From NCBI GenBank assembly GCA_050289385.1, contig JBNKFQ010000320.1:1-14103 (forward strand): a DNA stretch of 14,103 bases, in the 5' to 3' direction. The stretch comes from JBNKFQ01 sp050289385. GTDB taxonomy: Bacteria > Pseudomonadota > Gammaproteobacteria > Pseudomonadales > Porticoccaceae. The notes under the pieces were generated by a model, which made no database searches, was not told where the DNA came from, and saw nothing but the letters and a program-made list of their open reading frames with translations. Position 1 is the stretch's first letter. Every line of letters begins with the position of its first letter. The translations under genes were made by a program, and so were the position numbers. Of this stretch, positions 1 to 10,200 are shown piece by piece.

Positions 1-1
1 C

Positions 2-3000
2 GCAAGCTCGGCTATCATGATAGTTGTACACTCTGCAGAGGTTGTACCCGAGTATCACATCATAGTGGAAGATCTTTCCACTGCTTCTGCCGAACTACAA
101 GATACGCATCTGTCCAGAATCCGAACGCAAATGTCACATCAGGTGCGGGAGACAGATCAATGGCCCTTGTTTGATGTACGCGCAGCCCGGCTCGGACAGA
201 AAACCCGGCTTTTCTTTAGTTGGGATTTTCTGAATCTGGATGCCTGGAGTCTGTTTTTGATGTTCCGTGAATGGCGTGTTTTATATGATAATATTGATCA
301 ATCGCTACCGACGATTTCAATTTCGTATCGCGATTATGTATTGACTGAGCGCCTCCTTAAAAAAAGCGATGGCTATGGTCTGGCTCACGACTATTGGTGG
401 GCGCGTATCGATCATATGCCAGGGGCACCCATATTGCCGGTGAAAGCAAAAATCGCATCCGACAGACAACATCGATTCGTCCGCCGCCGTGGTCGCATTA
501 CTCGTGCTCTGTGGCAATCGCTGAGGCGGCGTGGACAGGCCCGTGGATTAACACCTTCGGGAATTCTGTTGGCCGCCTTTGCAGAAGTATTGACACTATG
601 GAGCAAGCGCCCGCATTTTTGCTTGAACCTCACACTGTTCAACCGGCTGCCCCTGCATAAAGATGTTGAGTGTCTGATTGGAGATTTTACCTCCATCCTG
701 TTATTGGAAGTGAATAACCAGCAAGTAGAAGCTTTTTACGAACGGGCGGCACGCATTCAGAAACAGTTCATGAAAGATCTTCAACATCGCGAAATCAGTG
801 GCGTGGAGGTATTGCGGGAGTGGTCTAAACGCCAGGGCAACGCTTTACAGGCCGTGATGCCGGTGGTGTTTACTTCCGCTTTAGCGCTGGGCTCTGGCGA
901 GGAAAGTGATGCGGGTGTGCTGGAGTCATTTGGCCCCATGGTTTACGGCATAAGCCAAACTCCCCAGGTTTACCTTGATGTGCAAGTGATGGAAGACAGC
1001 CAAGGCGTATTTTTTAATTGGGATGCAGTGGAAGAAGTTTTCGAGCCGGGCGTACTCGATGCTATGTTTACAAGCTATTGCCAGCTGCTTGAACAGCTGA
1101 CTGATTCCAAACTACTTTGGGAACAACGGCACGTCCTCACACTACCTGCCGGGCAAGCGCGACAGCGGCAGGCGGTCAACGCTACCGCGGTAGATCTTAG
1201 CGATGAGTTACTGCACGGCTTGTTCATACAGCAAGCGTTGCAGCAGCCAAAGTCAGTCGCCATTGTAAGCGCGGAACATCAAATCACTTACGGAGAGTTG
1301 CTGGCAATGAGCCATTCTTTGTCACAACAGCTATTGGATCGAGGGGTTTCGCCCAATACCCTGGTCGCGGTAGTAATGGAAAAGGGCTGGGAACAAATTG
1401 TCGCCGTGTTGGGAATTTTGATTGCCGGCGCGGCTTATTTACCCATTGATCCGGCTCTGCCCACAACGCGGCGGCAGCAGTATTTTGAACAAAGTCAGGC
1501 GAGACTGGCTATTACGCAACAAGCACTACAACCGGTTTTGGAATGGCCAGGCCATATCGACTGCCTGGTTGTATCCCGCGACCTCTCACTCAACTGGCTT
1601 GAACAAGCACCTCGTCCAAGGCAAACAATCACCGATCTTGCCTATGTGATATTTACATCAGGGTCCACTGGTGTTCCAAAAGGAGTAATGATCAATCACC
1701 GCGGTGCAGTGAATACAATATTGCATGTCAATCGACTTTTCGAAATCAATGCACAAGATAAAGTATTGGCCGTTTCGTCGTTGAGCTTCGATCTTTCTGT
1801 CTACGATATTTTTGGTCTGTTGGCTACCGGTGGGACTATTGTAATGCCCGAGCCACAGCGGGTACATCACCCTGAACATTGGCAGGCATTGATTAATAAA
1901 TATGGCATAACCGTCTGGAATTCCGCTCCTCCACTAATGGGTATGTTGACGGACCATCTGGAAGGCGAAAAGTACGAAAATATCCGCTCCTTGAGGTTGG
2001 CTTTGTTGAGCGGTGACTGGGTCCCCGTGTCGCTAACCGACCGGGTAAAACAACATTGCCCCAATACCAGGGTCATCAGTCTGGGAGGCGCCACTGAGGC
2101 GTCAATCTGGTCTATTTACTATCCGATTGGTGAGGTTGCACCACATTGGCAAAGTATACCCTATGGCAAGCCCCTGCCTAACCAACGAGTTTACGTGTTA
2201 AATTCCGCCTTGCAACACTGTCCACAAGGAGTGATCGGGCACATCTATATTGGCGGTGTCGGTCTAGCGCAGGGATACTGGAATGATAGGGAGAGAACGG
2301 CCAAACAATTTTTCGAACACCCGGATAGACATGAAGTGCTATACGATACAGGCGATTTAGGTCGTTACCTGAGTGATGGAAACATAGAGTTTTTGGGACG
2401 GGAAGATTTTCAAGTCAAGCTCAATGGTCACCGGGTTGAACTGGGTGAGATATCATCGCAGTTGCAAGGGCACCCCGACATCGCCGAGGCTGTGGTCAAG
2501 GTCTGTAAGCATGGCCAGGATCAGCAACAACTTACCGCCTATATCGTTCCCGACAAGACGTTGGATAATCCCCTCTATCAATGGCAAACCGCCCCGGAGC
2601 AAGTGCTCAACCCCCTCTGGGAAGAACTGGAGAGTGCAGCCGATAGGCAGCTCGAACGATCTGTAAAAAATCAGACCCGGCGTTTACAGATATTTGCCCA
2701 GTTTTGGGATAAGGTAGAGCAAATTAGTCTTGTGGCGATGATTGAGACGTTAAGAAGTCTCTCGAATGAAATGTTACCTCTGGAGCAACTTGAAAACGCC
2801 TTGGCCGATCAAGGTGTCAAACCTCAAAATTTTACACTGGTCAAGCAGTGGGTAGAATTACTCAAAAACAAGAAGGTAATAGACACGAGCCAGGGATATA
2901 TCGAATTCAGGGAAAGTGCAGCCCTCCCCCAGCGTGCACTCTCACAACTGCTGGAGGAACTGAAAAAATTTACAACCTGGGATGAAACGGCAAATGATTT

Positions 3001-4282
3001 TTACGAATATATTGAAAACTGCATAACGCAACAGATCAATTTGCTCAAAGGGCAGGTGGCTCCCTTGGATTTACTGTTCCCGAAAGGTAGCTGGCGCGTA
3101 GCTGAAAGCATTTATCAGCACAATCCAATAGCCCAGCATCACAATAGTGTCATGGGGGAAATAACAAAATCTATTGTCGAAGCTGAAAATAGGAAAAATA
3201 AAATACGAATACTCGAAGTTGGAGCCGGAACCGGTGCGGCTACAGAGAGCTTATTGCGGGAATTGCCTGCCGAAAAAGTAGAGTATGTATACACAGATTT
3301 ATCAAGTTATTTCACAACGCTTGCAAAACAAAAGTTTAAAGACTACCCCTTCATCCGTTATGCGCGCTATGATATTGATAAAGGGCCACTGGCTCAGGGG
3401 TACCAATCGCATAGCTTTGATATGGTGGTAGCTGTCAACGTACTGCACGATGCAAAAAATATAGAGGCCGCATTGAAGAAACTACGTTGTTTGCTGGTAC
3501 CTGGCGGACTTCTCCTACTGCTGGAGGGAACACAAAACACTGCTTTTCAAATGGTAACTGTGGCGTTTTTGGAAGGTTTCGGGCATTTTCGGGATGAGCG
3601 CCTCAACGACAACCTGCCATTACTCAATACTTCGCAATGGAAACACAAGCTGGTTGACTGTGGATTTGAAAAAGTGGCTGTTTTTCCGAAAAAAAGCCCA
3701 TTGCTCGACGCATTTGAGCAGCATGTTATTTTAGCCCGGGGTCCTGAGGAGGTAAAAATATTTCAGGGAGAAAATCGTTTGAAGGAATATTTAAAATCCA
3801 GATTACCCACTTATATGGTACCGAAAAAAATCGTTGAAATGGACTTTCTCCCTGTCAATACCAATGGAAAAATAGATCTCAATTCGCTGCCTGGCGTAGA
3901 GATTAATACGCTCGATGAGAAGCAGGTTTTTGCAGCACCTCATTCCGATTACGAGAAGAAAATAGCGGCAATATGGTGCGAAATATTGCAGATAAAATCA
4001 GTCGGAATACATCATAACTTTTTTGATGTGGGTGCTGATTCGCTATTACTTATTCAAACCAAAAACAGAATAAATGAAGCATTCAAGGTAAAAGTCACTT
4101 CGACTGATTTACTTCAATATACCACAATAAGTGAGTTGGCTAGATATTTAAAGTCTATAGTGGATCCAAGCGAAATCAATAAAACTAGTGATACCTCGGC
4201 GAATAACCAACGGGCGCTAAAACAAAAAGAAGCTATCGTGAGGCAACATCGGATGATAGAAAAAAGGAGGCAAAATGTCTGA
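2..4282 (+). CDS. Hybrid-cluster NRPS, Cy-A(MT)-PCP, cysteine module, 5'-truncated by window
   Basis: Non-ribosomal peptide synthetase module that should load cysteine, condense and cyclize it to a thiazoline, and methylate the product. Residues are numbered from the ATG at 17, which is not believed to be the real start: the frame is open to base 2, no ribosome site precedes it, and the Cy domain begins mid-fold. Order: Cy (1 to about 375) with the DxxxxD signature D70/D75 (DFLNLDAWS); A domain from about 395 with A3 TSGSTGVPKG near 545 and A4 FDLSVYDIFG near 591; MT insert about 847-1254; A10 NTNGKIDL near 1281; PCP with phosphopantetheine Ser1342 (GADSL). The A-domain pocket reads DLYNLSLIWK, the cysteine code known from HMWP2 and BacA. 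The C-terminus is a basic, Gln/Arg-rich tail that may act as an inter-protein docking or linker element. The next gene overlaps its stop codon by 8 bp. Family and substrate are firm; the upstream partner is off the window. Confidence 0.95.
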   Translation, partial: ASSAIMIVVHSAEVVPEYHIIVEDLSTASAELQDTHLSRIRTQMSHQVRETDQWPLFDVRAARLGQKTRLFFSWDFLNLDAWSLFLMFREWRVLYDNIDQSLPTISISYRDYVLTERLLKKSDGYGLAHDYWWARIDHMPGAPILPVKAKIASDRQHRFVRRRGRITRALWQSLRRRGQARGLTPSGILLAAFAEVLTLWSKRPHFCLNLTLFNRLPLHKDVECLIGDFTSILLLEVNNQQVEAFYERAARIQKQFMKDLQHREISGVEVLREWSKRQGNALQAVMPVVFTSALALGSGEESDAGVLESFGPMVYGISQTPQVYLDVQVMEDSQGVFFNWDAVEEVFEPGVLDAMFTSYCQLLEQLTDSKLLWEQRHVLTLPAGQARQRQAVNATAVDLSDELLHGLFIQQALQQPKSVAIVSAEHQITYGELLAMSHSLSQQLLDRGVSPNTLVAVVMEKGWEQIVAVLGILIAGAAYLPIDPALPTTRRQQYFEQSQARLAITQQALQPVLEWPGHIDCLVVSRDLSLNWLEQAPRPRQTITDLAYVIFTSGSTGVPKGVMINHRGAVNTILHVNRLFEINAQDKVLAVSSLSFDLSVYDIFGLLATGGTIVMPEPQRVHHPEHWQALINKYGITVWNSAPPLMGMLTDHLEGEKYENIRSLRLALLSGDWVPVSLTDRVKQHCPNTRVISLGGATEASIWSIYYPIGEVAPHWQSIPYGKPLPNQRVYVLNSALQHCPQGVIGHIYIGGVGLAQGYWNDRERTAKQFFEHPDRHEVLYDTGDLGRYLSDGNIEFLGREDFQVKLNGHRVELGEISSQLQGHPDIAEAVVKVCKHGQDQQQLTAYIVPDKTLDNPLYQWQTAPEQVLNPLWEELESAADRQLERSVKNQTRRLQIFAQFWDKVEQISLVAMIETLRSLSNEMLPLEQLENALADQGVKPQNFTLVKQWVELLKNKKVIDTSQGYIEFRESAALPQRALSQLLEELKKFTTWDETANDFYEYIENCITQQINLLKGQVAPLDLLFPKGSWRVAESIYQHNPIAQHHNSVMGEITKSIVEAENRKNKIRILEVGAGTGAATESLLRELPAEKVEYVYTDLSSYFTTLAKQKFKDYPFIRYARYDIDKGPLAQGYQSHSFDMVVAVNVLHDAKNIEAALKKLRCLLVPGGLLLLLEGTQNTAFQMVTVAFLEGFGHFRDERLNDNLPLLNTSQWKHKLVDCGFEKVAVFPKKSPLLDAFEQHVILARGPEEVKIFQGENRLKEYLKSRLPTYMVPKKIVEMDFLPVNTNGKIDLNSLPGVEINTLDEKQVFAAPHSDYEKKIAAIWCEILQIKSVGIHHNFFDVGADSLLLIQTKNRINEAFKVKVTSTDLLQYTTISELARYLKSIVDPSEINKTSDTSANNQRALKQKEAIVRQHRMIEKRRQNV
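2555..3778 (+). other. Methyltransferase domain embedded in the first A domain
   Basis: Domain-level entry inside the first synthetase. About 408 residues (roughly 847-1254) interrupt the A domain between the A8-side TAYIVP and the RLPTYMVP segment that leads into A10. The SAM-binding motif I is clear (LEVGAGTGAATESLL, near residue 1065), followed by an acidic YTDLSSYF strand, AVNVLHDAKN and PGGLLLLLEGT. The last two resemble the C-methyltransferases of PKS lines and of HMWP1 more than classical NRPS N-methyltransferases, whose motif I is usually EIGTGSG-like. Known relatives in interrupted A domains methylate thiazoline carbon (HMWP1) or thiazolidine nitrogen (PchF). All motifs look intact, so this domain is probably active. 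Carbon versus nitrogen methylation cannot be settled from sequence alone. Confidence 0.85.
4264..4277 (+). promoter_or_regulatory. Strong Shine-Dalgarno and overlapping start for translational coupling
   Basis: AAGGAGG at 4264-4270 lies 4 nt before the ATG at 4275, inside the last codons of the upstream gene (…Lys-Arg-Arg-Gln-Asn-Val-stop). The start and the upstream stop overlap as ATGTCTGA. The two Arg codons are AGG AGG, so the ribosome site is built from a tandem rare-codon pair. The layout indicates coupled translation of the two synthases. Confidence 0.85.
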
Positions 4283-7200
4283 GTTCTCGGACGAGTCAAT
4301 GTTAGCCAGTATTGCCGTAATTGGAATGTCTTGCCGATTTCCGATGGCGAGTAATGCCGATGAATATTGGAAAAACATTGCGGCGGGTGTCGAATCCATA
4401 ACAGATCTCGGTGACGATGAACTCGCTCCCGAATTGGTCAGTGATCCAAATTATGTAAAACGAAGCGGTCAATTACAGGATGTGGAATTGTTTGACCGCG
4501 ATTTTTTTGAAATGAGTGCCCGTGAAGCGAGCATAACATCCCCTGCTCAGCGTCTGCTTTTGCTGTGTGCCTATGAGGCCCTGGAGGATGCGGCTTACGT
4601 TCCACGACATTACCCGGGTGCCATTGGTGTCTATGTGGGCGCAAACAAATGCGATGAGTGGCAAAAAAGAATATATGACTTGACCGGGCGTGAAATGCGG
4701 GAATTTGCCAAACGGTTACAGTTTTCGATCGGCAATGATCTGGATTACTGCGCTACACGTATCTCATATAAGTTAAACCTGACGGGACCGAGCTTCGCTA
4801 TCAATACCGCCTGTTCCACTTCATTGGTGGCTATCAGTCAAGCATGCAAGGGACTGTTGGCTTATGACTGCGATATGGCCCTTGCTGGTGGCAGTTGTGT
4901 CACCCTTCCGCTGAAATCAGGATACTGGTATGAAGCTGGTGGACTTTTGTCCCGCGATGGGTGTTGCCGTCCATTCGATGCAAGAGCCGATGGGACGGTT
5001 CCCGGAAACGGAGCGGGTATTGTATTGCTCAAACGTCTACTTGAAGCCGTGGAAGATGGGGATCACATCTATGCAATTGTTCGAGGCACGGCGGTCAATA
5101 ATGACGGTGCGGCCAAGGTGGGCTACACCGCACCGAGTGTCAAAGGTCAGTCCAGGGTAATAAGCTCAGCTCTGGCCTTCTCCGAAGTGAATCCGGAGAC
5201 TATCTCCTATGTGGAAGCTCACGGTATGGGCACACCTCTGGGTGATCCAATGGAGTTGGAGTCATTATCCAAAGCTTATGGAACCATAACCGACAAAAAA
5301 CGCTACTGTGCCATCGGCGCAGTGAAAAGCAACATTGGGCACCTCGGCGCCGCCGCTGGCGTTGCCGGGTTTATCAAAGCTGTAATGGCACTGAAGAATC
5401 AACAGATTCCTCCAAGTTTGCACTATCATGACCACAACCCGGAAGTTGATTTCGACAATAGCCCGTTTTATGTCGCCACACAACTACAGCCGTGGATAAA
5501 AGGCAGCGTTCCGCGCAGAGCTGCGGTGAATTCCTTCGGTGTGGGTGGCACCAACGCTCATGTTATTTTAGAAGAGGCGCCGGTGAGACACTCAGCGTCA
5601 TTTCCGCGTCAGACACACCTATTGTTGCTATCAGCCAAATCTGAACAGGCCCTGGTCAAAATGATCGACAATCTGGCGGATGCATTGGAAAGTACTCCGC
5701 AGCGGGAGTTGGCCGACGTCAGTTACACTCTGCAAGTGGGTAGAGATACCTATCCGTATCGGTACTCATTGGTCTGTTCCACGCTGCAGGAGGCTATTGC
5801 GGAATTGAGAAATTCCGAGCATGAAATCGAATGTACCCGTGTCAAACCTGAGGGAATAACACTTTCCTATCTGTTCCCCGGAGAGGGGACCCAACACGTA
5901 GATATGGCGTTGAATTTATATCGGCATGAGACAGTGTTTCGCGATACACTGGATGAATGTGCAAAAATTATCAACCCTCTGTTGCAGCGGGATCTGCGCG
6001 AAATTTTGTATCCCAAAAGTGCGGATAAAGAATGGGCCGAAACGGTGTTAAAGCAGACGCGAATAGCCCTGCCGGCATTGTTTATGGTGGAATACTCTCT
6101 TGCCCGCTTATGGCAGAGTTGGGGCGTCAGACCGAATAATATGCTTGGGCATTGCGTTGGGGAATATGTCGCTGCCTGTATTTCCGGTGTATTCGAATTA
6201 TCCATCGGCCTCCAACTGGCCGTTGTCCGTGGATCTCTCCAAGAGTTGAACGATGATACTGAAAACAAACTGGAAAGCATTTTCCAGCAAGCAAACTTGA
6301 GCGCACCGACGATCCCGTTTATATCTAATCTCACCGGTGGATGGATCAGCGACGAACAAGCTAAAGACCCCAGTTATTGGTATAAACAACTCAGCGCGAA
6401 CATGCCAATTAACCAGGGGTTATGCTCCCTGTTGGAAGATGAATCGCTCCTGCTGCTGGAGGTTGGCCCTGGACAAACGTTAGTAAATGGCTTGGCGAAG
6501 ATCCACTCTGAAAAAATTAGTAAAACACTGGCTAGCTGCAGCGATGTCAAACATCATGGCTCTGATCAAGCGTACTTAATGCAAACATTGGGGCAGTTGT
6601 GGATGTCGGGTGTTGTACCCGACTGGGAACAATTTTACGCCTGCCAACAGCGTTATCGCGTAGCCTTGCCTCTTTACCCTTTTCAGGGAAAGCGTTATTG
6701 GCTGGATACGGCTACCGTTACCGCAGAGGAAGGTTTATCTCAGCAAACCTCGTCACCTAGCGACGATCGCTTTTCACATCTCGACAGAGAAGTTACACCA
6801 AGTGTTGACAATAGAAACCTTTTTTCCAATTTAACCATAGTACCCGCGGAAAAAAGAATTTCAATGTTAAAAGGTTTTGTTCAGAAAATCGTTAAAAACC
6901 TATTCGGTAGTGACGAGATTTCGGAACAAATCCCATTTATCGAGATGGGTATGAGTTCACTGATGGCGATTGAACTGAGAACGCAGGTTTGCAATGCTCT
7001 GGACATAGACACTATTTCAGTTTTGATGATACTCGCAGAAGATACGAACATAAATCGCCTGGTACAACTACTCAATGAGGAGTTGACGACTACCGAGCAC
7101 AACGGGGCTGATTTGTGTTTGACCCTACCTGAGATGGAGAATAAAAACAACCGTATTCAAAGTTCTGTAGTGCCTGATCCGGATAACCAATACCAGCCAT

Positions 7201-10200
7201 TTCCACTCACAGATATTCAACAAGCCTATTGGTTGGGACGCCAGGGAATTTTTGAAGGCGGTAATGTTGCCACCTATGTTTACATTGAAAAGGACATCCA
7301 GGACTTGGACATAGTGCGTTTTGAGCAGGCATTAAATGCCCTGATTAAACGTCATCACATGTTACGGATGGTTGTTGAGAATGATGGGCAGCAACGGTTC
7401 CTGGAATATGTACCGGAATATAAAATCGCCTTTCAAGATCTGACGCAATACGACAAAAAGGCTGAACAGCAGGCGTTGGATAAAGTGCGGCAAGCTATGT
7501 CGCATCAAGTATTTGCGACAGACCGCTGGCCGCTATTCGAATTTCGAATCAGTCAATACGAGGGAGAACATTATCGTTTACATTGTGGCTTCGACTTTTT
7601 AATTGTAGATGGATCGAGTCTACAAATATTTTTCCGCGATCTGTTTTTGATTTATGCTGGCGAAGAAAAACGACTTTCACCTTTGGAAATAAACTTTCGG
7701 GAATGTCTCAATGCAACCCAGGTCAATCCGGAATCGGCGCTTTATAAAAAATCTGAAGCCTACTGGATGGCACGCGTGAATTCGCTGCCGCCAGCTCCGG
7801 CGCTTCCCCGGGCCAGGGAAATCTGGCAAATCCCTGAACCGAAATTTGTGCGCAGGGAGTTCAGCCTGGATGCCCAGACTTGGGAGCGTTTGAAGAAAAG
7901 TGCCAGGCAACACGGTATAACCGACTCGGTGATGATTGCGAACGCGTTCTCGGAAGTATTGGCCCAATGGAGTCAATCCCCACATTTTACTTTGAACTTA
8001 ACCATATTCAATCGGCCTCCCCTGCATCCACAGATATACGATGTGATAGGGGACTTTACGTCTTCCATACTGCTGGAAGTTGATATGTCGAAAGGACAAA
8101 ACTTTGTTGAAAAGAGCCGATATATTCAACAACAACTACTCAGTGACCTCGAGCATCGTTCTTTTAACGGCATACAAATGCTGCGAGCAATGAACAGCCA
8201 TTTGGGAAGCCACCAGGCGGTAATTATGCCTGTCGTATTGACCAGCGCCGTAGGTGTTGCGCCTTACCTCGATAATCTGCTGGCTGATTTGGACGAAAAA
8301 AAGATGCGTTACTATCAGCAGATGATGGACACAGGGTACATGATATCTCAATCCTCTCAAGTGTGGCTGGATCATGTCGTCTGGGAGAAACAGGGCAGAT
8401 TACATTTCAATTGGGATACGCTGGAGGAACTCTTCCCTCAGGGCGTGCTTGACGACATGTTTTCTGCTTACCGTCAAAGGCTGCTGCAATTGGCTGAGGA
8501 AGGCGATAAAGCATGGCAGGGATCAACTGATATAGGCCTGCCCGAAGCCCAGGCGAGGCAGCGTGAAAACATTAATCAAACAACGGTACCGCCGTGTAAC
8601 GTTTTGCTGCATGAAAAGTTTGACCTCCAGGCACGACGATACCCGTACCAGATGGCCGTCATCAACGGGACTGTAGAACTGCGTTATGGTGATTTGTGTC
8701 GATTGGCAACCAATCTGGCGCAACGATTACGAGACGCCGAGATCAAACCCGGTCAACTGGTGGCAGTGGTCATGACGAAAGGCTGGCAGCAAATAGTTGC
8801 CGTTCTGGGGATTTTATACGCGGGCGGGGCTTATATGCCTATTGATGCGAGCTTGCCTATGTCACGTATTCAGCGCCTGCTGGAACTCGGTGAAGTTACC
8901 CTCGCCTTAACGCAAAAAACCGGCTATGAATCTCTGGAGTGGCCCCCGACCATCAGACCTGTAGTTGTTGATATGGATGCGGATGGGGAGGAGGACATCG
9001 GTGACCATGATGGCGATTTCGAGGCTGTATCTCAGGTGGTGCAAACTGACACCGATCTGGCCTACGTCATTTTTACCTCGGGTTCCACCGGTACGCCGAA
9101 GGGCGTTATGATTGACCACCGAGGCGCGGTGAACACACTGCACCATATTAATCAAATGTTCGATGTAGGGCGGGGTGATGCGATTTTAGGTGTTTCCTCC
9201 CTCAGTTTTGACCTTTCTGTTTACGATATTTTTGGCATTTTGGGAGCCGGTGCCACCTTAGTACTGCCGGAATTCGAAAAACAATTTGATCCATTGTACT
9301 GGCGTGAACTGATTGACGCACACGGAATAACATTGTGGAACTCCGCCCCACAACTTATGAGTATGTTGGTGGACAGTTTTGACAAGGATGAAGCACCACT
9401 ACGACCTCTGCGCAGAGTCTTGCTGAGTGGAGACTGGATACCTTTAGAATTACCGCAATCTATTAAACGTTGTTTTTCTTCCGCTAAAGTAGTGAGCTTG
9501 GGAGGCGCCACGGAGGCTTCGGTTTGGTCTATTTATTACCCCATTGAAAGTATCGAAGCCGATTGGCATAGCATTCCCTATGGTAAACCTTTACCCAATC
9601 AATCGATTATGGTGTTGGATCACCAATTACGTCCTTGCCCGAATTATGTCGATGGTCATATTTACATTGGCGGTATGGGGGTCGCTATGGGCTACTGGGC
9701 CAATGTGGAAGAAACTGAAGCGCGTTTTATTTTACATCCGCAAACCGGGGAGCGAATGTACCATACGGGAGACATTGGGCACTATGCTGCCGATGGCAAT
9801 GTGATTTTCCTGGGGAGGAGTGATAATCAGGTCAAAATCCAGGGGCACCGTATAGAGCTGGGCGAGATAGAATTTGCCTTACGTCACTGTGAAGGCGTGC
9901 AGGAAGCGGTTGTTCTGATGGTAGATGACGAAAAGACTCCAAAACGCTTGATGGCCTATGTTGTACCCACTATCAAAGCTGACACTACAGCGGAAAGCAA
10001 TCGAATCTTTTTACCGAATGTGGCTCCCCGACATTTGATCGATAATTTACTCGAAAGCCTATCGATAGGTTTACAGGCTTCCCTGAATGCAAACTTCCCC
10101 CTTATTTATCTCCATATTAAAGATGGGCGTTTCGAAGAGTTGGCGGGTGGTTTCTATCTTTACGATAGCATGACAAATTTGTTGGTAAACATAGCTGAGA

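Noticed and set aside
17..19. ATG at 17 as the true start of the first synthetase
   Set aside because: The frame stays open to base 2, no ribosome site precedes it, and the Cy domain would lack its N-terminal part with the first core motif.
6225..6320. Frameshift as the cause of the short AT
   Set aside because: The frame stays open and both flanks (VVRG and IPFISNLTG) read in the same frame, so it is an in-frame deletion.
5867..6334. 155-codon reverse-strand open frame
   Set aside because: Antisense shadow of the AT region; the forward frame has clear AT motifs.
6655..6900. Ketoreductase between AT and ACP
   Set aside because: Only the post-AT linker and a Ser/Thr-rich spacer of about 60 residues lie there.
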